Both the position numbers and the translations under genes were made by a program. DNA of 64,000 nucleotides, taken from positions 372,001 through 436,000 of the forward strand of contig JADJES010000002.1 in NCBI GenBank assembly GCA_016708955.1. The letters are read 5' to 3'. Shown here piece by piece: positions 53,762 to 63,106 of the stretch. Origin of the DNA: Nitrosomonas sp. (GTDB lineage: Bacteria; Pseudomonadota; Gammaproteobacteria; Burkholderiales; Nitrosomonadaceae). The notes under the pieces were generated by a model. The model was not told where the DNA came from. It was given only the letters and a program-made list of their open reading frames with translations, and ran no database searches. Each line of letters starts with the position of its first letter. Position 1 is the first letter of the stretch.

Positions 53762-55753
53762 ATGCTTAACCCTCTGCAGCCTGTTCTTATCTTGTTGGCC
53801 ATCGCAGTCCTGGCCGTGGTGGTTTTTCGTATGCTGCGTTTGCCGCCCATGTTGGGTTATTTGTTGGCGGGTGTCATTATTGGGCCGCATGCTTTGGGTT
53901 GGATCCCTGAAACCGATGAAACCCGTCATTTGGCAGAATTTGGGGTGGTATTCCTGATGTTCAGCATTGGTCTTGAATTCAGTCTGCCTAAATTGCGGAC
54001 CATGAAGCGTATTGTGTTTGGTTTTGGCACAGCGCAGGTAATAGTCAGCATTGTATTGGTGATGGCGATTGTATGGATGCTTGGATTGGATTGGCGTATT
54101 GGGCTTGTATTAGGGGGGGCTTTGGCAATGTCTTCTACCGCCATTGTGATCAAAATGCTGGCAGAGCGGGCAGAACTTAATTCTGTACATGGCAGGCAGG
54201 TGATCGGCATATTACTTTTTCAGGACCTGGCAGTTATCCCATTGCTGATTATTATTCCTGTGTTGGTAACCGAGGTTGATAGCGATACGAATGATTTTAG
54301 TTTGATGCTTGCTATTGCTTTATTCAAGATAATCACTGTATTGACATTTATCCTGTTTTTAGGACATAAGCTAATGCGCCCATAGTTTCATTTGGTCGCC
54401 CGTCAGAAGTCGTCGGAGCTGTTTGTTCTCAATGTGCTGTTGATTACCCTGGGTCTTGCATGGCTGACCGAATTGGCTGGACTGTCGTTGGCTTTAGGGG
54501 CATTTCTTGCGGGTATGCTCATTTCTGAAACGGAATATCGTTATCAGGTCGAAGACGACATTAAGCCTTTCCGGGATATTTTATTGGGTTTGTTTTTTAT
54601 CACGATTGGCATGTTATTAGACATGCAAGTAGTGATAGAAAGCTTCCTTTGGGTGTTTGTGATTCTGGCGGCGCTCATCCTATTGAAAATGGTAGTGATT
54701 GCCGGATTGTCACGATGGTATGGAACAGATTCCGGTGTGGCGGTTAGAGCAGGAATGAATTTGGCGCACGCTGGGGAATTTGGATTTGTTTTGCTGGCAC
54801 AAGCGGGTGTAATGGGATTGATCGAAAGCTCAGTGCTTCAACCCGTCCTAGCGGCCATGGTTTTATCGATGTTTGTCGCGCCTTTCCTGATCGAATATAG
54901 CGAACCGGTGGTTCAGCGTTTTTACGGATCAGAATGGATGTATCGAGCCATGCAGATAACCTCCATTGCCGCGCAGACTATGGTGGCGCAAAACCATGTC
55001 ATCATATGCGGGTACGGACGAAGTGGGCAGAGTATGTCGCGTATATTGGAGCAGGAATCTATACCTTTTATCGCTTTGGATCTCGATCCGCAGCGCATAC
55101 ATGAGGCGGCCAGCGCGGGAGAGTCAGTTGTTTATGGCGATGCAGCGCGACGCGAAGTATTAATTGCCGCCGGTTTGATGCGTGCAAAAGTTTTGGTTAT
55201 CAGTTATGCCGATACCGTTTCCGCTTTAAAAATTCTAAGACATGTTCAGGAATTACGGCCAGAATTGTCTGTTGTCGTCCGGACGCGTGATGATTCGGAT
55301 ATTGACTTGCTGAAAGAAGCTGGTGCGACAGAAGTGGTTGCAGAGATTATGGAAGGAAGTTTGATGTTGGCCTCGCATGCCATGATGTTTGTAGACATAT
55401 CAACAGGTCGTATTTTACGGCGCATACGAGAAATTCGTGAGCAGCGGTATAGCTTATTGCGCGGCTTCTATTACGGCGCAACTGATGAAGTTGAAGGCGG
55501 TAGCGAGAGTTTACTTCCACGCTTATTGACGATTACCATTATTCCGGGCGCCGCTGCGATCAATCAGACTTTGGGAAGCATCAATTTGGCTAGCTTGGCT
55601 GTTGAAGTCACTGCTGTGAGAAGGCGAAATATCCGCGGGTTAATGCCTACTGACGAGACACGACTAGAGTTGGGTGATGTTATCGTACTGAGAGGCACGC
55701 AGGATAATTTGGCTGCTGCAGAAATTAGATTGCTGCAAGGTGAAATAGAATAA
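53762..55753 (+). pseudogene. Kef-type cation:proton antiporter gene interrupted by an amber codon
   Basis: A CPA2 antiporter of 663 codons, fully in one frame apart from a single TAG at 54383-54385. Before it come helices 1-6 (LLPPMLGYLLAGVIIGPHALGW-like start; FGVVFLMFSIGLEFSL). After it the protein resumes as FHLVARQKSSELFVLNVLL. The family has RPWFHLVAR at this point, so TAG most simply came from TGG (Trp). The C-terminal part has RCK_N (HVIICGYGRSGQSMSRILE) and RCK_C (VEVTAVRRRNIRG) domains. Without suppression only a 207-residue fragment is made. The G19-bearing element lies just upstream. The intact relative is at 12818-14536. Confidence 0.85.
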
Positions 55754-55989
55754 TTATTCGTTCATACAATAATAAAATCCCTGCTCGTATTGTGACTTAA
55801 TCAAAAAGATTTCAGTAGTTTACACCATGAAAAATGGACAGTACACCGAAGAAAGTGTATAGTTTCCAAGCTGCCCTTTGCTCTTTAGATTTAGAAAAAG
55901 GGGGGGTATTGGGGCAATTTGAGGTTGCACCAATAAATTAAGTATGGCGCATAAAAAAAGCGCAAAATTCATCATTTATGGAGGGAGAT
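55754..55989 (+). promoter_or_regulatory. Upstream region of nirK
   Basis: A 236-base gap holding the nirK promoter. TACAC/GTGTA (55842-55846 and 55855-55859) is a short inverted repeat that could be an operator, though it matches no regulator I can name. A G7 run lies near 55900. The ribosome binding site is GGAGG at 55980-55984, which makes ATG 55990 the start rather than the in-frame ATG 55978. Confidence 0.4.
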
Positions 55990-57087
55990 ATGATTAAAGC
56001 TGTTCAGGCAGTATTAGGGTTAGGATTGCTTTGTTTGGCTGCTACACAAGTTGCAGTCGCGCAGGACATTTCTAAATTACCGCGTGTTAAACAAGAATTA
56101 GTGGCTCCGCCAAATGTGCCTGTGCACGATCAGGTTAGCAAAGGGCCTAAGATTGTTGAAGTACGCATGGAGACCACAGAAAAATTGATGGAAGTCGCTC
56201 CCGGTGCAAAAGTATGGGGCTTGACTTTCAATGGCAGTATTCCTGGTCCGCTTATCGTAGTGAATGAAGGCGACTATGTTGAATTAACATTAGTTAACCC
56301 AAAAACCAGCACGTTGGCACATAACGTGGATTTCCACGCAGCAACGGGTGCGTTGGGCGGTGCCGGTTTAACCCTGGTACAACCTGGTGAAGAAGTTGTA
56401 TTACGTTGGAAAGCAATTAAACCAGGCGTATTTGTATACCACTGTGCACCAGGTGGAACCATGATTCCATTCCACGTTATTTCTGGTATGAGTGGTGCGA
56501 TTATGGTATTGCCAAAAGGCGGCTTAAAAGACGCAAAAGGCAAGCCATACACCTATGATCGTGCATATTATATCGGCGAACAAGATTTTTATTTGCCAAA
56601 AGACGACAAAGGCAATTTCAAAACCTACGGTTCACCAGCTGAAGGCATGGCAGACATGTTGGAAACGGCTAAAGGACTCATCCCAACACACGTAGTATTC
56701 AACGGTTCTGTTGGCGCGATTACTGGCGATAATGCACTGAAAGCAAAAGTAGGCGAGAAAGTTCTGTTTATTCACTCACAAGCTAACCGTCCTTCTTATC
56801 CGCACTTGATTGGTGGCCATGCTGACCTGTACTGGGTTGGTGGTTCATTCAGCGACGTTCCTTTGACCAGCCAAGAAACCTGGTTTGTTCCAGCCGGTGC
56901 CGCAGTTGCTGCAGCGTATGAGTTCAAACAACCAGGGCTCTATGTATACCTCAGTCATAACCTGATTGAAGCTGTATTACTGGGTGCTGCTGCTCATATG
57001 AATGTTGAAGGTAAATGGGATGATGATCTCATGACCCAAGTTAAAGCGCCAAAGAGCTTTGATGCAAAAGCTGCAATGGATCACTAA
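55990..57087 (+). CDS. nirK: Copper-containing nitrite reductase (NirK/AniA type)
   Basis: A periplasmic two-domain multicopper enzyme of 365 residues that reduces nitrite to nitric oxide. A signal peptide ends at about AVAQ (residues 22-25). Type 1 copper ligands are His111, Cys152, His162 and Met167 (HNVDFH; HCAPGGTMIPFHVISGM). Type 2 ligands are His116, His151 and His323 (YLSHNLIEA). The catalytic pair is Asp114 and His277 (GGHADLYW). All are intact. It stands alone with its own terminator, not following the ncgABC genes as in N. europaea. It supports nitrifier denitrification or NO handling. Confidence 0.95.
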   Translation: MIKAVQAVLGLGLLCLAATQVAVAQDISKLPRVKQELVAPPNVPVHDQVSKGPKIVEVRMETTEKLMEVAPGAKVWGLTFNGSIPGPLIVVNEGDYVELTLVNPKTSTLAHNVDFHAATGALGGAGLTLVQPGEEVVLRWKAIKPGVFVYHCAPGGTMIPFHVISGMSGAIMVLPKGGLKDAKGKPYTYDRAYYIGEQDFYLPKDDKGNFKTYGSPAEGMADMLETAKGLIPTHVVFNGSVGAITGDNALKAKVGEKVLFIHSQANRPSYPHLIGGHADLYWVGGSFSDVPLTSQETWFVPAGAAVAAAYEFKQPGLYVYLSHNLIEAVLLGAAAHMNVEGKWDDDLMTQVKAPKSFDAKAAMDH

Positions 57088-57120
57088 GATTTGATTTAGT
57101 GTAACGTTGAAGTAGTAACT

Positions 57121-57152
57121 AAAAAGCCTCAACCGATGGGTTGAGGCTTTTT
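57121..57152 (+). terminator. Strong intrinsic terminator after nirK
   Basis: A perfect 14-bp stem, AAAAAGCCTCAACC (57121-57134) with GGTTGAGGCTTTTT (57139-57152), a GATG tetraloop and a T tract. It closes nirK as a single-gene unit. Confidence 0.93.
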
Positions 57153-57214
57153 TATTGATGCAATTATAAATACGCTTTTAATATTCTCCATTTATTGTTG
57201 ATCAGCAAAACTTT

Positions 57215-57805
57215 ATGTCAATTAAATCGCATATTCGTACTATCCCGCATTATCCTCATCATGGAATCATGTTTCGTGATATTACGACTTTACTGAAAGA
57301 TCCAATTGGGTTGTGCACAACCATTCGGGAAATTTCAAATCGATATCTCAATATGGAGATTGACAAAGTTGTAGGGATTGAGTCGCGTGGCTTTATCATA
57401 GGCGCGCCTGTGGCATACCAATTGCAGAAGGGCTTTGTGCCTATCCGTAAGCAGAATAAACTGCCGGCAGAAACGATAGGGAGAGATTACCAATTGGAAT
57501 ATGGTAGCGATCGTATCGAAATTCACGTAGATGCTATACAACCAGGAGATCGGATACTTCTCATCGATGATCTGATTGCAACGGGCGGAACTGCAGAAGC
57601 TGCCGTGGGCCTTATACAGGACATGGGTGGAGAAGTCGTTGAATGCTGTTTTGTAATTGATTTGCCGGATGTGGGCGGGCGGGCTCGTTTGGAGAATTTA
57701 GGGTGTAAGGTATTTTCGTTATGTGAGTTTGAAGGGGTAGGCTATAACATGCGGTTATGGCTGTTAAATCAACCCTGGCGAAGGGTTGACAATATTTTTT
57801 CGTGA
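57215..57805 (+). CDS. apt: Adenine phosphoribosyltransferase
   Basis: Salvages adenine to AMP with PRPP. Motifs: GIMFRDITTLLKDP at residues 17-30, GIESRGFIIGAPVAYQL near 54-70, and the PRPP loop ILLIDDLIATGGTAEAA near 109-125. The usual enzyme ends soon after SLCEFEG (about residue 172). Here 20 more residues (VGYNMRLWLLNQPWRRVDN) follow, and the end overlaps the convergent mpl gene by 37 bases, suggesting loss of an earlier stop. Confidence 0.93.
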   Translation: MSIKSHIRTIPHYPHHGIMFRDITTLLKDPIGLCTTIREISNRYLNMEIDKVVGIESRGFIIGAPVAYQLQKGFVPIRKQNKLPAETIGRDYQLEYGSDRIEIHVDAIQPGDRILLIDDLIATGGTAEAAVGLIQDMGGEVVECCFVIDLPDVGGRARLENLGCKVFSLCEFEGVGYNMRLWLLNQPWRRVDNIFS

Positions 57806-59157
57806 ATGCCGCCAAATCCGCCGTTGCTCATGACTAGAATATGATCACCGGGCCTCGTGATTGCAGAAATATTTTGTACGAGTTGATACAAATCATCATA
57901 ACAATGCACTTTATTTCCTAATGGAGTCATAGCAGCTTTGGCCCACTGCGAATCGCGAGTGAAGCAATAAACCTGATCGGCTCCCATTAAGCTATCGGCG
58001 AGACTATCTTTCCATACACCCATTTTCATCGTATTCGAACGTGGTTCCAATATTGCAATAATTCTTTGTTTGCCAGCATGTGTGCGTAAGCCATTTAATG
58101 TTGTTTGAATAGCAGTAGGGTGGTGCGCAAAATCATCATAAACAGTAATATCGTTGATGGTGCCGCGCTTTTCCATGCGGCGTTTAACATTCCTAAACTG
58201 CGTTAATGCCGCAATTCCCGTCTTGATGGGGACTCCGGCATGCCGGGCGGCGATCAGAGCAGCCAATGCATTCATGCGATTATGTTCACCTAACAAATCC
58301 CAATGCAAGCAGCCTTGATGGGTCTTGGTAAGAAAAATGTCCATAGCATTGTTTTTCTGTGGCCTTGAGTGCCAGCCGGCTTCTATGCCAAATGCTTCAA
58401 TGGGTGTCCAGCAACCTTGTTGCAGAACACGTTTTAAATTTTTGTCATTTCCGTTTGCAACAATCAAACCGTTATTCGGAATAATTCGAACAAAATGATG
58501 GAATTGACGCTCAATAGCAACAAGATCCGGGAATATGTCGGCATGATCAAATTCAAGGTTATTTAAAATCGCAGTTCTGGGATGATAATGGACAAATTTA
58601 GAACGTTTATCAAAGAATGCTGTGTCGTACTCGTCCGCTTCGATGACAAAGAAAGGTGAGATATCGGCAGGGTTCAGACTGGAGGCCTGGGCAGATAATG
58701 GCATATTGCCAATTCTTGCTGATATGCCAAAATTCTCAGGAATTCCGCCAATTAGGAATCCCGGATTCAATCCAGCATACTCTAAGATCCAAGCTAACAT
58801 GGAGCTGGTTGTCGTTTTGCCATGCGTGCCGGCAACGGCAAGCACCCAGCGGGTTCCCAAAATATTTTCTGATAACCACTGCGGACCAGAAATATATGGC
58901 AGATTCCGGTTGAGTATCTCCTCCATCAATGGATTTCCGCGTGTAATCACATTGCCAATTACAAATATATCTGGTTGTAGCTGGATTTGTTCAGGGGAAT
59001 AACCAGCTATTAATTCGATCCCTTGAGATTCGAGCTGTGTACTCATTGGCGGGTAAACATCTTGATCGCAGCCTGTTACTCTATGTCCAGATTCACGCGC
59101 GATGGCCGCTATTCCACCCATAAAAGTGCCACAAATTCCTAGTATATGAATATGCAT
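57769..59157 (-). CDS. mpl: UDP-N-acetylmuramate:L-alanyl-gamma-D-glutamyl-meso-diaminopimelate ligase
   Basis: A Mur-ligase-family enzyme (462 residues) that recycles murein tripeptide onto UDP-MurNAc. It begins MHIHILGICGTFMGGIA, has the ATP loop AVAGTHGKTTTSSMLAWIL near 110-128, FFVIEADEYDTAFFDKRSKF near 168-187, LGEHNRMNALAAL, and VYDDFAHHPTAI. The FMGG rather than MAG-type N-terminal loop separates Mpl from MurC. It converges with apt and is divergent from gluQ. Confidence 0.95.
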   Translation of the reverse strand: MHIHILGICGTFMGGIAAIARESGHRVTGCDQDVYPPMSTQLESQGIELIAGYSPEQIQLQPDIFVIGNVITRGNPLMEEILNRNLPYISGPQWLSENILGTRWVLAVAGTHGKTTTSSMLAWILEYAGLNPGFLIGGIPENFGISARIGNMPLSAQASSLNPADISPFFVIEADEYDTAFFDKRSKFVHYHPRTAILNNLEFDHADIFPDLVAIERQFHHFVRIIPNNGLIVANGNDKNLKRVLQQGCWTPIEAFGIEAGWHSRPQKNNAMDIFLTKTHQGCLHWDLLGEHNRMNALAALIAARHAGVPIKTGIAALTQFRNVKRRMEKRGTINDITVYDDFAHHPTAIQTTLNGLRTHAGKQRIIAILEPRSNTMKMGVWKDSLADSLMGADQVYCFTRDSQWAKAAMTPLGNKVHCYDDLYQLVQNISAITRPGDHILVMSNGGFGGIHEKILSTLRQG

Positions 59158-59317
59158 GTTAAGTTTAAAAATTCTTGATTATATTTCACAGACACAACTA
59201 CTATAACTAATAGTCTTTTGGAATTATATTCTATTGAATAAGACAATATCGATGGTTGTTATTTGTGTTAAACCTTTGTATATCGGATTAGTTAATTTTT
59301 TAGTGGAAAGTACTCAG

Positions 59318-60196
59318 TTGATTGATTTAAATTATCGGGGCCGATTTGCGCCATCACCAACCGGGCCGCTACATTTTGGCTCATTGGTTGCGGCTGTGGG
59401 TAGCTATCTTGATGCGAAATTTCATCATGGCAAATGGCTGGTTAGAATCGAGGATGTTGATTTGCAACGCCAAGTACCTGATGCAGCGCGTGAGATTTTA
59501 TATGTGCTTGAAAGGTTAGGTATGGAGTGGGATGAGGAAGTGATCTACCAAAGCCAGCGCTCTGAAGCCTATCACGAGGCCTTGAGTGTTTTGTGTAAAC
59601 AAGGTTTGGTTTATCCCTGCACTTGCTCACGAAAAGAAATTGCTGATTCCAGCATTATGGGTTTGAATGGACCTATTTATCCAGGGACTTGCCTTAAGAG
59701 TCCTGCTTCGGTAAAGGATGCACATGCACTTCGCATTCAAACAAATAATGATCTAATTCAGTTTAAAGATATTTTAAATGGCACATTTTCACAGAGGCTT
59801 AAGACTGATGTGGGAGATTTTGTTTTGCGCAGGGCCGATGGAATTTATGCCTATCAATTAGCCGTAGTGGTAGATGATGCAGCACAAAATATAACACATG
59901 TTGTACGTGGTGCTGATCTTCTAGAATCTACGCCGCGCCAAATATTCTTGCAGCGATTATTGGATTATCCAATACCGCAATATTTGCATTTGCCAGTGGT
60001 AATGGATGCGAAGGGTGAGAAACTCAGTAAGCAAACAAATGCCATGCCAGTCAATAGTTTGGATACATTAACCCAATTAGTTGATGCCTTACATTTCTTG
60101 GGTCAGAAACCACCTGTTGAAATTTTAGAGGGTGATGTTGTTTCCTTCTGGCAATGGGCCCAACAAAATTGGCGCGTGAATCTGATTGCTCATTGA
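59318..60196 (+). CDS. gluQ: Glutamyl-Q tRNA(Asp) synthetase
   Basis: A truncated GluRS-like enzyme that glutamylates queuosine at the wobble base of tRNA-Asp. The core begins RGRFAPSPTGPLHFGSL (HIGH equivalent). Zinc ligands are in YPCTCSRKE and YPGTCL, the KMSKS equivalent is KLSKQ, and there is no anticodon-binding domain, as expected at about 292 residues. The frame is open to 59234, but the residues before 59318 look non-family; TTG 59318 or GTG 59303 are the likely starts, the latter lacking and the former having GGAAA upstream. Confidence 0.9.
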   Translation: MIDLNYRGRFAPSPTGPLHFGSLVAAVGSYLDAKFHHGKWLVRIEDVDLQRQVPDAAREILYVLERLGMEWDEEVIYQSQRSEAYHEALSVLCKQGLVYPCTCSRKEIADSSIMGLNGPIYPGTCLKSPASVKDAHALRIQTNNDLIQFKDILNGTFSQRLKTDVGDFVLRRADGIYAYQLAVVVDDAAQNITHVVRGADLLESTPRQIFLQRLLDYPIPQYLHLPVVMDAKGEKLSKQTNAMPVNSLDTLTQLVDALHFLGQKPPVEILEGDVVSFWQWAQQNWRVNLIAH

Positions 60197-60383
60197 TTGA
60201 GCCATCAATAATGCTGAGTTGATTTAAAGTAGGCGCTAAGCCGAATATTTGTGCTAGTCTAACCCTTAAGGTATCGTGTAGATTAAAGGCTGTGATTGCA
60301 CAACTGTTTATAATAATTAATGTGATTGATGATTAATTGAGAAGTGATTAATGTTTTTCATGCATATCAGCTGAGGAGTTACT

Positions 60384-61547
60384 GTGGCTTTTTTGCCGTT
60401 TAATATACCGAAACAAAAGAGATTGAAAGTAGTGATTGTCGGCGGAGGGTATGCTGGTATTGCTGCATTAACAAATCTTTTGCAATACGCCCCCGATACT
60501 GATATCACGATTATTGATCCCAAAACGCAACACATAAAAATTACTCATCTACATGAGACATTCCGATACCCCTTAACCGATTTGCTGGTTCCATTTACCG
60601 AGATAGAAAATCGTTATGGCTGCCGGCATATTGTAGCATCGGTAAATTTTGATCAGGATAAGCTACAAGAATGTCAGGATAAAAAACAACTGATTCTCAA
60701 TGAAGAAGTTTTAGATTTTGATTATCTGATTATTGCCTCGGGTTGTGAAAGCAGGGCTGTTGATCCTATAAGAAAAGATAATATTCTGAGTTTGCAGGAC
60801 TTCACGATTGCAAATGGATCAGATTTATTAACAAAATTACTGGACCAAGGCAATTCATCTGAACAATCTATTTCTGTTGTGGGTGGAGGAGCAACGGGTA
60901 TACAGTTCTTGTTTGAAATAAAACAATTTCTTAATCGAATTAAAAGCAAGGCTGCGTTACGCCTGATTCATTCGGGTGAACATGTTCTGGAACAATTTCC
61001 TGATGGATTTGGTTCTTATGTGGAAGCTCGCATGCGTGATATGGATATTGCTTTCTACCCAAATACCTATTACCGTGAACAGCAAGACGGGCAAATTTTA
61101 CTGACAAATAAACAAACAAAAGAACCGTTTGAGTTGGCTTCCAGCCTATCCATTTTGTTTTTAGGTAAGAAACAACAAAATATTTTTACCGCAAATGCCT
61201 TTGGACAGGTTATAGTTAATCAGGAGCCACTGCAGAATATTTTTGTGGCGGGTGACTGCTCTTACTATCAATCGTTAGGTTCGAATACATTAACAGCACA
61301 ATCAGCTGTTCGGAAAGGGAAGTTAGTAGCACGCAATATATTACGGCATTCAGGTTTTCCCGGATTGCTCGAACCCTATCTCCATCATGAATTAGGCTAT
61401 GTCGTTAGTCTTGGGCCTTCAGATGCGGTAGGCTGGTTGGTTTCGGAAGGCAACCTGATCACAGGTATTCCAGCTTTGACAATTAAAGAATTAGTTGAAG
61501 CGCAATATGATTTATTGTTGGTAGGAATCGATACTTACTTGGTTTAG
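60384..61547 (+). CDS. FAD-dependent NAD(P)H dehydrogenase-like oxidoreductase
   Basis: A 387-residue two-dinucleotide-binding-domain flavoprotein related to NDH-2 and sulfide:quinone reductases. The FAD site is VVIVGGGYAGIAAL near residue 16, the second Rossmann motif is ISVVGGGATGIQFL near 165, and the third FAD contact is IFVAGDCSYY near 290. The GTG start has GAGGAG about seven bases upstream. There is no C-terminal hydrophobic anchor, and the redox cysteines of sulfide:quinone reductase are not evident, so NDH-2-like is the better guess. First gene of a three-gene set with an SRPBCC protein and a LOV protein. Confidence 0.8.
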   Translation: MAFLPFNIPKQKRLKVVIVGGGYAGIAALTNLLQYAPDTDITIIDPKTQHIKITHLHETFRYPLTDLLVPFTEIENRYGCRHIVASVNFDQDKLQECQDKKQLILNEEVLDFDYLIIASGCESRAVDPIRKDNILSLQDFTIANGSDLLTKLLDQGNSSEQSISVVGGGATGIQFLFEIKQFLNRIKSKAALRLIHSGEHVLEQFPDGFGSYVEARMRDMDIAFYPNTYYREQQDGQILLTNKQTKEPFELASSLSILFLGKKQQNIFTANAFGQVIVNQEPLQNIFVAGDCSYYQSLGSNTLTAQSAVRKGKLVARNILRHSGFPGLLEPYLHHELGYVVSLGPSDAVGWLVSEGNLITGIPALTIKELVEAQYDLLLVGIDTYLV

Positions 61548-61626
61548 CGGGCCGTTGGAAAACGTTCTCGAGAGGCACGCAGGAAGTTTACGGGCTGTTA
61601 GCAAACACTACGCAGGAGGCATTACA

Positions 61627-62106
61627 ATGCTTGGTTTGTTCAAAGATACCCCTGTAATTGGCAAGGCCAATACAATAATCCAAACTCCCAGTGATAAGCT
61701 TTTCAATTTTATTGGAAACGATTTGCTGATTAACTATCCCAGATGGTCACCGGAAGTGAAGGAATTGGAAAAACTCACCGATGGTCCTATAAAATTGGGA
61801 ACACTATGCCGTCAAGTGCGCATTGATCAAGGCAATCGCTCTGAGTCAACATTCAAAGTCAAAGTTTTTAATGCTGGATCACGCATTTGTTTCGAAGGCG
61901 TCTCTAATCCGTATCGTTGTGATTATGTGATTGAGTCGATTAACGCATCAGATAGCCGGATAACGTTTATCTTTGAGTTACTAAGTCTTGATTTACATGT
62001 AAGGCCATTCGAGAAGCTAGTACGTATTGCTGTTCAAGATGGAACCGACAGGACTGTAAAAAACATTAAAAAAATAATTGAATCAGAACAGGCTGGTTCC
62101 AAGTAA
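61627..62106 (+). CDS. SRPBCC-fold (START/polyketide cyclase-like) protein
   Basis: A 159-residue protein. The ATG at 61627 is chosen because AGGAGG lies 7 bases upstream; the frame itself opens at 61555. The sequence (TIIQTPSDKLFNFIGNDLL early, YPRWSPEVKELEKL, then alternating beta strands and a C-terminal helix VQDGTDRTVKNIKKIIE) fits the SRPBCC ligand-binding fold. The ligand is unknown. It is followed 60 bases later by the LOV gene, suggesting a shared transcript. Confidence 0.7.
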   Translation: MLGLFKDTPVIGKANTIIQTPSDKLFNFIGNDLLINYPRWSPEVKELEKLTDGPIKLGTLCRQVRIDQGNRSESTFKVKVFNAGSRICFEGVSNPYRCDYVIESINASDSRITFIFELLSLDLHVRPFEKLVRIAVQDGTDRTVKNIKKIIESEQAGSK

Positions 62107-62166
62107 TCAGCCATAGCATTTTTTGTATTTATTTAGCCTGCAGTTGATTAACCTGGAGAGAAAATC

Positions 62167-62619
62167 ATGGATTTTATCGTTGAGAAAGACCCTGGATTAA
62201 TTCCACAAGTGTTGTCCAAGATTCTTGATTCGTGCGTGAATGGAGTGTCATTGGCCGATCCTGATCAGGAGGATTTGCCATTGGTTTATGTTAATAAAGC
62301 TTTTGAGACAATAACTGGTTATACGTTAGCGGAAGTGGTAGGTAAGAATTGCCGTTTTTTACAGGGTAAGGAACACGATCAAGCTGAAGTCAATAAATTG
62401 CGAGAAGCTATAAAGGATAAGAAATCTGTTGAAGTAACGCTGCATAATTATCGTAAAAATGGCGAGTTATTTTATAACCATTTACTAATGTCACCGCTTT
62501 TTGATTCCAATGGGAATTTGCTCTATTTCTTGGGTGTTCAATTAGATGTTACACCACGAATTCGAGCTGAAGAGGAAATCAAAGCATTGAAGAATCAACT
62601 TGCAATACTTAAAAAATGA
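62167..62619 (+). CDS. Short LOV blue-light photoreceptor (PAS/LOV protein)
   Basis: A 150-residue protein consisting of one LOV domain and a C-terminal helix. The photo-adduct motif is canonical, GKNCRFLQG with Cys62, Asn61, Arg63 and Gln66. Other flavin contacts are present: Asn94 (LHNYRKNGE), Asn104 (FYNHL) and Gln125 (FLGVQLDVT). The tail 133-150 is a predicted J-alpha-type helix. There is no effector domain, as in the short LOV proteins of Pseudomonas putida. GGAGA precedes the ATG. It should bind FMN and respond to blue light; partners may be the upstream SRPBCC and flavoprotein genes. Confidence 0.9.
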   Translation: MDFIVEKDPGLIPQVLSKILDSCVNGVSLADPDQEDLPLVYVNKAFETITGYTLAEVVGKNCRFLQGKEHDQAEVNKLREAIKDKKSVEVTLHNYRKNGELFYNHLLMSPLFDSNGNLLYFLGVQLDVTPRIRAEEEIKALKNQLAILKK

Positions 62620-62657
62620 TCGGTTTGCTAAGATACCAGACTATTCGAACGTGGGAG

Positions 62658-62747
62658 TGGCGGAGACGGTGAGATTCGAACTCACGGTAGAGTCACCCCT
62701 ACGGCAGTTTTCAAGACTGCTGCCTTAAACCACTCGGCCACACCTCC
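62658..62747 (-). tRNA. tRNA-Ser (anticodon UGA)
   Basis: A 90-nt class II tRNA on the minus strand. The 5' arm GGAGGTG pairs with CGTCTCC (with G-T wobbles). The anticodon stem-loop is CAGT-CTTGAAA-ACTG with anticodon TGA. There is a long variable arm, the T-loop GTTCGAATC and an encoded CCA end. The serine identity fits the long variable arm. Confidence 0.96.
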
Positions 62748-63106
62748 ATTCATTGAACTTGCAGGGCGAATCATACCTTTTAGTGTTCTTTTTGGCTAGT
62801 TACTACGTACTTTATTTATCAGCTGAGTAAAGAATAGTTGGAGGTAATTCGATTTATTCTTTATGATGGAGTTATTAGATTTGTCCGGACTTAATAACGT
62901 AATTTTATGAATTGGTAATGAATTCTCTTATTACCTTAATCTTTTATTGACTGGAGTTTCACGCTTTTTTTATGATCCGATGATTCAATTGTCTGGAATT
63001 TTGGATTATCGGGATTTTTCTTGAGTGACAAAATAGTATTGATATCGACCCTGTTGACAGTAGGGAAAAATCGAAATATATCCTTTTAAATACAGTAAGA
63101 TATGAT
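62748..63106. other. AT-rich gap between tRNA-Ser and an IS element
   Basis: About 360 AT-rich bases with no supportable gene. It must contain the tRNA promoter (minus strand). A 6-bp GGTAAT/ATTACC pair near 62920 is too weak to interpret. The IS element's left boundary probably falls between 63050 and 63107. Confidence 0.35.

Noticed and set aside
54392..55753. Separate second antiporter gene
   Set aside because: Same frame as the upstream half and lacks helices 1-6; best read as the part after an amber codon.
55754..55989. NsrR or FNR site upstream of nirK
   Set aside because: No sequence close enough to either consensus by eye; only a short unrelated inverted repeat.
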